Notes: generated by a model not told the origin, from the letters alone. A stretch of 64,000 bases of DNA from Lonepinella sp051851555 (GCF_051851555.1 NZ_JBPDVH010000003.1:124001-188000), one strand, 5' to 3'. Shown: positions 1 through 8,259, numbered from the stretch's first letter. A program made the numbers and translations.

Positions 1-897
1 TTGCGAGACGCCGCAGCGATTTGTGGCATTAGTCTCGCCACGTCGTTTGCGTGGCGGCATAAAATTCTCGACACCTTGCAATACATGATGGAAGATATCA
101 CCCTAGACGGCGTTGTGCAAGCGGATGAAACCTTTTTCAACATCTCACGCAAAGGTGCGCATCGGGCCTGTTTTCCCGAAGATGACAAAGATTATGGCGA
201 TCCGCTTAAGGTTTATGAAGAAACGGATGAAGATCTCGCCAAACAACAAGCAGAACGTGCCATCCTCAAAGCTGCTCAACAAGAGACGCAGAGAAAACGA
301 GGGATCTCGGACCAAAAAGTGGCCGTAGTTTGTGCGGTGAGTTTAAACCGCTCCATTGCCAAAGCCGCCAATACAGGGCGAACCAGCTACCAACAATTAA
401 AAAGCGTGTTAGACGGCAAAATCAAACCCAATTCGATTTTAGTCAGCGATTCGGCAGCGATTTACAAAAAATTTGCCAAAGAAAACAACCTAGAACACCA
501 CGCCATTCCGAGAGGCAAACATAAACAAGACGGTTATCATTTAGCTTATCTGGGTAGCTATCACGCCAAATTAAAAAATATGATTGAAAATCGGTTTAAA
601 TGTGTCGCCACCAAATATTTAAATAACTATTTGGCATATCACAATTTTATTGCTAGCGGTGCGAAAACGAATGCGGAAAAAGAAACCCTGTTATTAGATT
701 TTATCCGCAACACGCCGTGCGTGTCCAAAGTACGAGATTTCGCCAAACGCCCCGCCTTTCCGTTTCCGATGGAAGACGATCCCGAAATCCTGAAAAAAGA
801 GCAAGAAATAAAGGCGAAAGCCGCAGAAAAACGCAAACATACCATTGCCGTTCGTAAGGAATGGAAAGAGCGAGCGAAGAAATATACGTCATCGTAA
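1..897 (+). mobile_element. IS1595-family transposase, 5' end outside window
   Basis: DDE-type transposase of the IS1595 (ISXO2-like) group, recognised from the segment DGVVQADETFFNISRKG (residues 37-52, first acidic residue D42), a second acidic site in ILVSDSAAIY near residue 149, and a final H/E/N-rich block (YLGSYHAKLKNMIENRF) followed by a lysine-rich tail. The reading frame is open from base 1, starting with a TTG that is unlikely to be the true start, because full members carry an N-terminal zinc ribbon and helix-turn-helix that are not seen here. The gene is therefore cut by the window edge. It ends 34 bp before a hairpin. Whether the copy is active cannot be judged without the missing end. 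Confidence 0.8.
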
Positions 898-930
898 ATT
901 TTTTCCACTCTTACATTAACTCCCAAAGAA

Positions 931-957
931 AAAGGACACCTTTTACAGTGTCCTTCC
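931..957. terminator. Hairpin between transposase and MazF-like gene
   Basis: The arms AAGGACAC (932-939) and GTGTCCTT (948-955) form an 8-bp stem between two genes that end toward each other. The T-run is short on both strands, so this is a weak bidirectional terminator candidate. Confidence 0.5.
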
Positions 958-978
958 CTTTACGACCTAAGCCGAAAT

Positions 979-1452
979 TTAGCGCTCTAAGGCGATTGGG
1001 TTTATTATAAGATCGGTTTCATCATTTTTCAACAATATTTTTGCATTTAATGCGATTATGACGTGTTTTTGAATATCCGCTACGATGTTTTTAGGCAAAT
1101 GCAGGCTTAATTTTTCTGCTCCATTGATGATGTAATAAAGCCTTTTAGTGCTAATCGTGGTAATCCGTTCACATAACGCCCAACGTTCTCTTTTATCATA
1201 AAAGTCCGTGATCTGAAATAATTCAGGATCTAGGGGAACGTGATATTTCATCAAATAATTTCGATTACTTTCATTTGACGAAATCGGCACAACTAACGCA
1301 CTTTTACCATCAATATTGCCATTTAAAACCGCAACGATCCGTTTTTTACGCATTTCAGGCGGTATATGCCCATCACAATGTTCAGTTTCTGACCATTGAC
1401 CGAAATCACATTCTAAAATTTCGCCCACTTTAGGACGATGTTTAATTGCCAT
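979..1452 (-). CDS. PemK/MazF-like protein (possible endoribonuclease toxin)
   Basis: A 157-residue protein with features of the PemK/MazF fold: an N-terminal KVGEILECDFGQW segment (about residues 8-20), the KKRIVAVLNG strand with its arginine, and SALVVPISSNESN, which matches the Rx..VL...VVPIS pattern of the family. Known members cleave mRNA and are paired with a small antitoxin, usually directly upstream. Here no antitoxin-like ORF is visible upstream; the 235 bp before the start are AT-rich and non-coding. It could be an orphan or a larger MazF relative of the type found alone next to mobile elements. The family call is by motif only. Confidence 0.55.
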   Translation of the reverse strand: MAIKHRPKVGEILECDFGQWSETEHCDGHIPPEMRKKRIVAVLNGNIDGKSALVVPISSNESNRNYLMKYHVPLDPELFQITDFYDKRERWALCERITTISTKRLYYIINGAEKLSLHLPKNIVADIQKHVIIALNAKILLKNDETDLIINPIALER

Positions 1453-1531
1453 TGTTATTATACCTAAATTTCAAATTAGTTGTATTTTAACACATTTGTT
1501 TTTTTATACAATGTATTTACTGCAATTTTCA

Positions 1532-1620
1532 CCCCAACAGTTTATCACTTCACCTATTCAACTTGTATATTTTTCAATCACAACTTGTGCAAAAAAAAAA
1601 CAATGATAGAATGCGAGCAA
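1532..1620 (+). repeat. Leader repeat of cassette 1
   Basis: This stretch resembles 39200-39296 ahead of the second cassette: both contain TTTCACCCC, then TATCACTTCA, then CAACTTGTGCAAAAAAAA followed by CAATGATA and AATGC. The similarity is imperfect, with several substitutions and small gaps, unlike the nearly perfect spacer repeat downstream. It probably carries the promoter of the cassette; no clear -35/-10 pair was found. Confidence 0.6.
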
Positions 1621-1687
1621 ATTTTGTAAGTATAACTTCAAAATGAAATAAATCATTACCGACAAACGTATTAATAAAGGTGAAATT

Positions 1688-2530
1688 ATGAATAATGTAT
1701 GTACATCGTTTCCTTGGTCAACAGTCGAAATAGCCGCTTGGGTTGTAACAACGCTCATAGCTATTGTCCCTATCTGTTTAACAAGATATACAAATAACTT
1801 AAATACTAGAAGGGATCTCTCAAACGAATTAAAAGACTACCTAAATCAATTAGATAAATTAGAGAATGATCTAATTGATTATGTAAAACTAACCCAAAAC
1901 ACCTTAGAAGATATATTATTTAAAGATGAACAAAACTCTAATAATTCAATTCAAAATATCGCTATATATGTATTACATAAAAGTAGAGAACCTAGTGATT
2001 TTTTGAAAACATATTTACAAGAATATAGTGAAGATATAACCCTAGACATACTAGATGACATAAAAATAATAGATGAAGAACTAAATGAAATTGTAGGTAA
2101 ATATAAAATAAAAAAACTATCTAAATATCACGAAAACCTAATAGAAAAAATAAAAACAAAGAGAAAATTTATCATTCTTATTAGATCAAAAATTTGGTAT
2201 TCAAGGGATTTTTTACGAACATCGACCACAAATAATATAGAAAAATCAGATGAAAACATTCTCAAAGATATTCAAAAAAATATTGATGATATATTTGCTT
2301 GGTATTGGAAAAAATTAAACACTAGTCAAACTAAATTTAAACAATGTGTAGAGAAAGAACTCGAAGAATTCAATAAACAAAAACAGGAAAATAAAAAACA
2401 CCGCCTAACAAAGACTGGTAACCCCCCCAAGACAAATCTTAAACGGCGTAGCCCAAACTGTTATAACTTAGTGTTGATGATTTGGGTGTTTTCCCTGATT
2501 ATATTTACAAGGTATGTATTTTTAAATTAA
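1688..2530 (+). CDS. Unknown membrane-anchored coiled-coil protein, cassette 1 first gene
   Basis: I do not recognise the family. The 280-residue product has one N-terminal hydrophobic segment (about residues 13-32), a long charged, Lys/Glu/Asn-rich helical middle predicted to be coiled coil, and a short hydrophobic segment at the C-terminus (about 258-277). RBS AAAGGTG lies just before ATG 1688. The AT content is very high. The last 25 or so codons lie inside the spacer repeat that is non-coding in the second cassette, so the C-terminal membrane segment may be an accidental extension into that repeat. It occupies the same slot as the unrelated 134-residue membrane protein at 39373. A role as anchor, immunity or partner protein for the secreted product downstream is inference. 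Confidence 0.6.
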   Translation: MNNVCTSFPWSTVEIAAWVVTTLIAIVPICLTRYTNNLNTRRDLSNELKDYLNQLDKLENDLIDYVKLTQNTLEDILFKDEQNSNNSIQNIAIYVLHKSREPSDFLKTYLQEYSEDITLDILDDIKIIDEELNEIVGKYKIKKLSKYHENLIEKIKTKRKFIILIRSKIWYSRDFLRTSTTNNIEKSDENILKDIQKNIDDIFAWYWKKLNTSQTKFKQCVEKELEEFNKQKQENKKHRLTKTGNPPKTNLKRRSPNCYNLVLMIWVFSLIIFTRYVFLN

Positions 2531-2600
2531 TTTTCAAATTTTTTTGTAAATAATTAAAAAATATCTTCCTTTTATTTTAATCTACGATAACATCCAAATT
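2454..2600 (+). repeat. Spacer repeat, copy 1 (about 147 bp)
   Basis: Compared with 39778-39923, I see no substitutions, only a 2-bp indel (GGGTG versus GTG near 2486) and a 1-bp A-run difference. It begins at CAAACTGTTATAACTTAG and ends at CATCCAAATT. Copy 1 overlaps the 3' end of the first cassette gene and stops about 50 bp before the secreted-protein gene. Its 24-bp core (2460-2483) recurs inverted at 5193-5216. Confidence 0.9.
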
Positions 2601-2653
2601 TAATAAATATTAAATAATCATAACAATAAATAATATTTGGAGAAAAGAAAAAA

Positions 2654-3241
2654 ATGAAACTCATTAAATTAAGTTTAGCATTAATTGCATTATTATTTAT
2701 ACAATCAACTTTTGCAAAAACAAATTCAGATAATGAAAAATATGGTTGCCAAGCCAGCACTGCTTATCTTAAACAAACTTATTCTGATTTTTATTGCACA
2801 CCTGATGGTACTAAGTTATTTACCTATGGTAAAGTTACTAAGGAAATGAAAAATATTAAAAGTACCTTTAGAAATAAAACATATACTTACAAAGACTTAA
2901 TTAAACCACTAGACTATAATAAATTAATTGGGTTTGAAGAATTTAAAATGGATTTTGATAGCTTTTACTTTGAATTAGATAAAAAATTAAATAATCTAAC
3001 AGAAGCACAATTTATGCAAGTTTTAAAAATAAGAGGCGATTACTTGGAAAAAATATTGAATAATAGATTTTATAACCAAGGTGTAGTAAATACATTATTT
3101 GGAATAGATAAAAGAATTATCTCTTTGTTTGATAAATTCAAAGTAAGCCAAGAAAATCAAAAATTATTTAAAACTGGTTCTGCTGAAAAAATAAAAACCC
3201 TAAGAGTTATGAGTAACTATATTGAACTTACTCCATATTAG
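2654..3241 (+). CDS. Secreted protein of unknown function, cassette 1 second gene
   Basis: The 195-residue product starts with a clear signal peptide (MKLIKLSLALIALLFIQSTFA, cut after about residue 21). The mature protein has two cysteines, a YCTPDG motif near residue 49, a KSTFRxKTYTYKDLI block and NNLTEAQFMQVLKIRGDY. It is paralogous to the protein at 39965: over the shared part, by eye, about two thirds of residues are identical. RBS GGAGAAAAG precedes the start. No known domain was recognised. It is probably periplasmic and, with two cysteines, could carry a disulfide. It converges on the 610-residue gene across a strong terminator. Confidence 0.65.
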   Translation: MKLIKLSLALIALLFIQSTFAKTNSDNEKYGCQASTAYLKQTYSDFYCTPDGTKLFTYGKVTKEMKNIKSTFRNKTYTYKDLIKPLDYNKLIGFEEFKMDFDSFYFELDKKLNNLTEAQFMQVLKIRGDYLEKILNNRFYNQGVVNTLFGIDKRIISLFDKFKVSQENQKLFKTGSAEKIKTLRVMSNYIELTPY

Positions 3242-3252
3242 TATGCTCAACT

Positions 3253-3285
3253 AAAAAGGCAATAATATTTATTATTGCCTTTTTA
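3253..3285. terminator. Bidirectional terminator
   Basis: A perfect stem AAAAAGGCAATAATA / TATTATTGCCTTTTT with flanking A and T runs, between the convergent secreted-protein gene and the 610-residue gene. Confidence 0.85.
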
Positions 3286-3293
3286 TTATATAT

Positions 3294-5126
3294 CTAAGTA
3301 TTAAAAGATCCAGTATTTACATTATTTGTATAATTTAATGTATCTTGTTCTTCTTCATCTGTTTTAGAGGGTTGTGTCTGTTGTTGTATTGAATATCCAT
3401 TTTTTTGTATTTCATTAAATGCCTGTCTGGTTTTATCCATATCAGCAACAGCCATAATTTTATTAGGGTTTTCACTAATATTACTGCTTAATCCATTTTT
3501 ATTATGCTTTTCCAATATTTCATCAATAGTTAAATTTGTGGCTTGATGAAATTTTTCTAAAATTTCACTATTTGTAGCAGTTATAGAAGTTCCTCTTATT
3601 AGTGGTTTATATTGAATATTTGGATTATCTTCTAATGATTTAATTTTCCCTAAAATATACAAATCTTTCTTTGTTAATTCTTCACCATTATTAATTCTTC
3701 TAAACATATCATAAACTTCAGTCCCTTTAATATTTTCATCAATATGCTGGGAAATTGCCACTGTCACATGATAGTAATTATTTCTTTCTTCAAGTGTTTT
3801 TTGATAATAATCTTCATCAAAAATGGTTTGATCTGGTTGAATTTTAGGATTGTTTTCCAAATCTTTTTCCATCATCTTATAGATTTGTTTTCCTGCCTCT
3901 CTATCAAACCACATTCCCTCAAGAGCATTAAGCATTAAATTCTTATCTTGTTTTTTCTGACACTCTGCAAAAATTTCTCTAAAAATAGGATTATTGAGAA
4001 TATCTTTATTTTCTCCAGCCAAATACATGGTCACCTGAGCATGAAGAAGTTGACCCATTGGGGTATTATGCTCTATTCTCATCACTGTGCAGGTGAATAT
4101 TCTTATATCTACATTATAATCTTTTGTAATTTTTCCCACTTTTTCAAATTCTTGAGAAAAAGCAGAAAAACTTTCATAAAGTGATTTATTGGTAATTCCT
4201 TTTATTTCTTGGTTAAATAAATTTTGGCTTTTCATTTCATTATAAGCCACTTCATCTTGTAACCTATCTAAAGAAACTAAATCCAGAAAAGAATAATTTT
4301 TTGCTTTGGTTAAATATTGTTTTTCTTCCTCAATAGATTGTGCTAATTTTTTTCTATTTTCATAGGTGTCTGGCTCAATTATTAAATTTCCAGTTTGATG
4401 ATCATAGAAAGCATATATTCCTTTTTCAGCACTTCTTGCTATGGTTTGCAAAGTCATTTTCACTTGTTCTGTGGTAACTTCTCTGCCAGATAAATAACTT
4501 TGTCTTTTTCTGACTAATTCAACATATTCAGGATCATAAATTGAATGACTAAAATTTTGTAATGCTTTTGGATTAGACTGTAAACCCTTATTTAAAATAT
4601 TAGCATTTTTTTGATCATTCACATAATAAGCTGTGACTTCTGCTTTTCCTGCTTTAGTCAATTTATCACTATTTTCACCAAATGTGTTAATGGCTAAATC
4701 CAGTTTATTTTTTTCAGAAAGTTGATTAAAATCTTCTTGTGTTTTAATATGATCCAATACATATTTCACCATTTCCAATCCTTTCAACATATTCAACTGC
4801 TGCAGATTGAATTGCTGACTGGCTTGATTTTCTTGCTTTTGTTTTTTATTTTCTTCTTTTTTTTCTGCTGTAACTTGCACATTATTTCCAGCCAATATTT
4901 GCTGAAGTTGTTTTAATTGGAGTTGGTGAGTTTCTGCTATTTTTTGGAAATTTGGATTGTCTTTTAATTTGGTTTCCATTTGGCTTAATAAATGTTTTTT
5001 CAGGTCAATAGACAAAGGCATATTGGCCACCACATTCATAACATTAAACACCTGTTCAAGATCGGTTTCATTGGCTAATTTAGGGATTTGGGCAATAAAT
5101 TGCTGAAGATTAAAATTCTGGCTCAT
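3294..5126 (-). CDS. Unknown large Gln/Asn/Lys-rich protein
   Basis: I do not recognise this 610-residue protein. It has no signal peptide and no membrane segment, so it is probably cytoplasmic. The N-terminal 100 residues are helical and include a Lys/Gln-rich linker (about 88-105); the middle (about 110-540) is charged and mixed, with few cysteines; the tail is low-complexity and polar (SKTDEEEQDTLN...). Start ATG at 5126 is preceded by a poor RBS (AATAACCT). It is AT-rich and lies in the island with the cassette, and its upstream region carries the 24-bp cassette core element. This may mean shared regulation or shared mobility. No catalytic motif was seen. Confidence 0.6.
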   Translation of the reverse strand: MSQNFNLQQFIAQIPKLANETDLEQVFNVMNVVANMPLSIDLKKHLLSQMETKLKDNPNFQKIAETHQLQLKQLQQILAGNNVQVTAEKKEENKKQKQENQASQQFNLQQLNMLKGLEMVKYVLDHIKTQEDFNQLSEKNKLDLAINTFGENSDKLTKAGKAEVTAYYVNDQKNANILNKGLQSNPKALQNFSHSIYDPEYVELVRKRQSYLSGREVTTEQVKMTLQTIARSAEKGIYAFYDHQTGNLIIEPDTYENRKKLAQSIEEEKQYLTKAKNYSFLDLVSLDRLQDEVAYNEMKSQNLFNQEIKGITNKSLYESFSAFSQEFEKVGKITKDYNVDIRIFTCTVMRIEHNTPMGQLLHAQVTMYLAGENKDILNNPIFREIFAECQKKQDKNLMLNALEGMWFDREAGKQIYKMMEKDLENNPKIQPDQTIFDEDYYQKTLEERNNYYHVTVAISQHIDENIKGTEVYDMFRRINNGEELTKKDLYILGKIKSLEDNPNIQYKPLIRGTSITATNSEILEKFHQATNLTIDEILEKHNKNGLSSNISENPNKIMAVADMDKTRQAFNEIQKNGYSIQQQTQPSKTDEEEQDTLNYTNNVNTGSFNT

Positions 5127-5192
5127 AGGTTATTTTTTATCTTAGTTTTGCTGGATTATTGTTATTTTAGGATATTTTGTAAACAAATCCTA

Positions 5193-5216
5193 AAATCATC
5201 AACACTAAGTTATAAC
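5193..5216 (-). repeat. Third copy of the cassette 24-bp core element
   Basis: On the minus strand this matches all 24 bases of 2460-2483 and 39784-39807 (core TTATAACTTAGTGTTGATGA). It sits about 67 bp upstream of the start of the 610-residue gene and in the same orientation relative to transcription. Some 10-20 bp further on both contexts contain TTTACAA. It could be a promoter or operator element. Confidence 0.8.
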
Positions 5217-5445
5217 ATGTTGGGAAAAGGGGTATACAATGATTGGAAAAGTTTAATTTTTTTCCACCGCACTCCACTGTTCAAAGACAAAAACTGCACA
5301 TCTACCCAAATTTATTATCGAAAAAACCTCATGTCGGGAACCCCTTTCACCCCATTTTTGTGATCTTGATTCCAAATTTGATATGCCATTGTGGTGTTTA
5401 AATTGCTTTTCTTCTATATTCCGGCAAAACAACAGGAGAACCCAA
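5217..5445. other. Intergenic region with no gene
   Basis: From the start of the 610-residue gene at 5126 to the nuclease start at 5446, about 320 bp hold the 24-bp element and otherwise no supported gene. A degenerate uptake-like word (CCACCGCACTCC) lies near 5265. Promoters for both divergent genes should lie here, but none was clear. Confidence 0.5.
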
Positions 5446-6318
5446 ATGAACCTCAAACCCACTCGCTACATAGACCTCACCACCGACTACGGTTTTAAAC
5501 GTATTTTCGGCACGGAAGTCAATAAAGATTTACTCATTGCATTTTTAAACGAAATTTTCAAAGATCGCAAAGTGATTCAAGACTTAATCTACAACCAAAA
5601 TGAACACCAAGGCGACAGCATTGAACAAGGTGCGGTGATTTTTGACCTCACTTGCACCGCTGAAAACGGTGAACAATTTATTATCGAAATGCAATGCAGT
5701 TCGCAAGTAAATTTAAAGAAACGTATGTTATACTATGGCAGTAAACTGATTGCCGACCAAGCCCCCAAAGGCGAACGGCGTTTTTGGACCTATAACATCA
5801 GCGAAGTCTATGTGATTGTGTTAATGGATGGCTTTCGCTTAACCCATCAAACCGAACAGTATTTGCACGACATTGCATTATGTGATAGAAATACAGGAAC
5901 GGTATTTTATGAAGATTTAGGGTTTACTTATATTGAATTATTGAACTTCAATAAAACAGAAACCGAATTACAGGGCGATTTGGACAAATGGCTGTTTGTG
6001 TTAAGAAATATTTCCAAACTAGACAAACTCCCCGAATTCCTCAGCAAACCCGTATTTGAAAAAGTATTCAAAATCGCCGAATACGTCCAACTAAGCAAAG
6101 GAGAACGAGATATGTACAACGTCAGCTTAAAACGCAAATGGGATGAATATTCTTTGTTGGAGTCTGCGAAAATTGAAGGATTACAGCAGGGGTTAGAACG
6201 AGGAAAACTAGAAGGCATTTACGAAACAGCTAAAAATATGCTGGCTTTCAATATGGATCAGCAAATGGTGGAGAAGATAGTGAATTTGCCAGTGGAAGAA
6301 ATTAAAAGACTATCTTGA
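5446..6318 (+). CDS. Rpn family PD-(D/E)XK nuclease / transposase-like protein
   Basis: A 290-residue member of the Rpn (recombination-promoting nuclease, formerly putative transposase 31) family. Diagnostic parts are the opening RYIDLTTDYGFKRIFGTEVNKDLLIAFLN, then VIFDLTCTAENGEQFIIEMQ, which gives the D...E-x-Q catalytic core near residues 66-82, followed by KKRMLYYGSKLIADQ. The C-terminal part is a Gly/Glu/Lys-rich tail (IEGLQQGLERGKLEGIYETAKNML) typical of the family. ATG 5446 is chosen because AGGAG lies 7-8 bp upstream; an in-frame ATG at 5383 lacks one. Rpn proteins nick DNA and promote recombination independently of RecA. They often occur as many copies in Pasteurellaceae genomes. Confidence 0.85.
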   Translation: MNLKPTRYIDLTTDYGFKRIFGTEVNKDLLIAFLNEIFKDRKVIQDLIYNQNEHQGDSIEQGAVIFDLTCTAENGEQFIIEMQCSSQVNLKKRMLYYGSKLIADQAPKGERRFWTYNISEVYVIVLMDGFRLTHQTEQYLHDIALCDRNTGTVFYEDLGFTYIELLNFNKTETELQGDLDKWLFVLRNISKLDKLPEFLSKPVFEKVFKIAEYVQLSKGERDMYNVSLKRKWDEYSLLESAKIEGLQQGLERGKLEGIYETAKNMLAFNMDQQMVEKIVNLPVEEIKRLS

Positions 6319-6365
6319 TTTGAAAACGTTTTAGCCTAAATCAGCAGATTAAACCCTAAATACAA

Positions 6366-6452
6366 AAGGCGGACTAATATGCCCGCCCATTAAAATTCCT
6401 CAATCTCAACTAAATCCGACTCACATCAAACTTCGCCAAATCAATCCGATCT
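6366..6452 (-). pseudogene. Fragment duplicated from the 3' end of epmC
   Basis: The minus strand reads ...DRIDLAKFDVSRI followed by TAG, then the same downstream bases as the intact epmC at 12341-12427, including the GGCGGGC..GTCCGCC palindrome. Over 87 bp only about four differences are seen. Only the last 14 or so codons are present, so this is a non-functional scrap in inverted orientation 5.9 kb from the source. Confidence 0.85.
6368..6387. repeat. GGCGGGC-type palindromic repeat, copy 1
   Basis: The 20-mer GGCGGACTAATATGCCCGCC is the reverse complement of 12406-12425 and is close to 61188-61207. It is an imperfect palindrome found in intergenic DNA, resembling REP-type elements. Confidence 0.7.
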
Positions 6453-6582
6453 ACGGTTATTGTTCAAATACAATCAAATGATCTACCCCCAAAAGTTGGA
6501 CTGATAACCAACCCAATAAGGTGCACAACTATTTTGCCTACAATCCCATTAGATTGTAAATTCACAGTCTATTAAGACAGAA

Positions 6583-8025
6583 TTATTTCTTCCACAATCT
6601 CGGATCAAGCTGATATTTTTTCAAACTTGGATGTTCATCGACATAAAACACGGGTTCTTGTTTGGCTTTTAATTGACGTTGATAGTCTTTCAAAATAATC
6701 CACACCACTGGCGAAAGCAGAATGATTGCCACCAAGTTTACCATAGCCATAATCGCCATCACGGAATCTGCAAAATCCCACACAATCGTGGCGGAATTCA
6801 CGGCACCAAAATACACAAAGAACAACACCACAAGACGGAAGACCAAGACTAACCAAGGGCGGTTTTTGATAAAACGAATGTTACTTTCCGCATAGGCATA
6901 GTTGCCGATAATGGAAGAAAAGGCAAATAGGAATAAAATAAACGCCAAGAAATGCAAACCAAACTCGCCCACATGAAACTGCAAGGCGTGTTGAGTGAGC
7001 GAAATACTTTGCAAGCCAGATGTAGCGTAGTCGTCGGATAATAAAATGATAATCGCCGTACAACTACACACCACAATGGTATCCACAAACACCCCCAACA
7101 TTTGGATTAATCCTTGGCTAGCCGGATGTTTAACGTCTGCCGTGGCGGCCGCATTCGGTGCAGAACCCATACCCGCCTCATTGGAGAATAAGCCCCGTTT
7201 AATCCCCATCAGCATGGATTTTGACAACACGGCGCCAAAGAACCCACCCGCCATAGCAGAGAAATCAAAGGCGCTGGTGACGATATCGGATAAAATCGCT
7301 GGCACTTTTTGGATATTCATGCCTAAAATAATCACCGCAATAATCAAATAAAATAATGCCATAGTTGGCACTACTTTGGCCGAGAATCCGCCAATCCGTT
7401 TAATTCCACCAAAGATAATTAATCCGCTTAATACAACCAACACAATGCCGACATAATGAGCATCCCAATGCCAAGCGTTATGCGTGGCCTCTACAATTGA
7501 GTTGGCCTGCACTGCATTAAATGCAAAACCAAAGGTGAAAATTAACGACAAAGCAAAAATCACCGCCAACCAAGGTGCACGCAAGCCTTGTGTAATATAA
7601 TAAGCAGGCCCACCACGGAAGGTGCCATCTTTATCTTGTACCTTAAACAACTGTGCCAAACTGGATTCAGCGAAAGCACTAGACATGCCCAACAATGCTG
7701 TCATCCACATCCAAAACACGGCACCCGCACCACCAATGGCAATGGCTGTCGCCACACCGCTGATGTTACCAACACCTACACGACTGGCCAATCCGGTTGT
7801 AAACGCCTGAAACGGACTTAAAGAATCCCCATCAGATACCCGTCCAGACCACATTTCACGCAAACTCTGTGGCAACAAGCGCAACTGCACTAGCCCCGTC
7901 GTAATGGTAAAAAATAACCCTGCTCCCAACAACAGCACAATGGTAATATCCCACAATGGCGTGCTCAGTGTTTGGTTAAACCAGTTAATGCCTGATTCAA
8001 TTAGCTCAAAAAATTCTGTTAACAT
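6583..8025 (-). CDS. alsT: Sodium:alanine symporter family protein (AGCS)
   Basis: A 480-residue inner-membrane protein with about 11 hydrophobic segments. The AGCS signatures are visible: GVGNISGVATAIAIGGAGAVFWMW (about residues 84-107) and GLFSNEAGMGSAPNAAATA (about 270-290). The family couples Na+ entry to import of alanine or glycine. It stands alone, with its own AT-rich upstream region. The product length is usual for the family. The exact substrate cannot be read from sequence. Confidence 0.9.
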   Translation of the reverse strand: MLTEFFELIESGINWFNQTLSTPLWDITIVLLLGAGLFFTITTGLVQLRLLPQSLREMWSGRVSDGDSLSPFQAFTTGLASRVGVGNISGVATAIAIGGAGAVFWMWMTALLGMSSAFAESSLAQLFKVQDKDGTFRGGPAYYITQGLRAPWLAVIFALSLIFTFGFAFNAVQANSIVEATHNAWHWDAHYVGIVLVVLSGLIIFGGIKRIGGFSAKVVPTMALFYLIIAVIILGMNIQKVPAILSDIVTSAFDFSAMAGGFFGAVLSKSMLMGIKRGLFSNEAGMGSAPNAAATADVKHPASQGLIQMLGVFVDTIVVCSCTAIIILLSDDYATSGLQSISLTQHALQFHVGEFGLHFLAFILFLFAFSSIIGNYAYAESNIRFIKNRPWLVLVFRLVVLFFVYFGAVNSATIVWDFADSVMAIMAMVNLVAIILLSPVVWIILKDYQRQLKAKQEPVFYVDEHPSLKKYQLDPRLWKK

Positions 8026-8200
8026 AATTGTTCCCCTATCAATAATAAAGTTTAGAATGATATTTACAGTTATTAATAATAATGTCTAGAGCTATATCTA
8101 GAATAATCAATAAAAATGAACGATGATTATATATTCCATAAAAAATATATTATTTTTGTGAGTTTTATTTAATTATCAATGAAGTTATTTGATAGAAACA

Positions 8201-8226
8201 GAAAAGCCTTGAAAACTCAAGGCCTT
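8201..8226 (-). terminator. tmRNA terminator
   Basis: On the minus strand GCCTTGA-GTTT-TCAAGGC followed by TTTTC lies 35 bp after the tmRNA 3' end. It also shields the alanine transporter promoter region. Confidence 0.8.
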
Positions 8227-8259
8227 TGATACTTTCTGATACTTTATGAGATTTGTTAG

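Noticed and set aside
1558..1758. 66-residue ORF on the minus strand
   Set aside because: It covers the cassette leader and the start of the plus-strand gene; no RBS.
5253..5462. 69-residue ORF on the minus strand
   Set aside because: It crosses the start region of the Rpn-type nuclease and has no family match.
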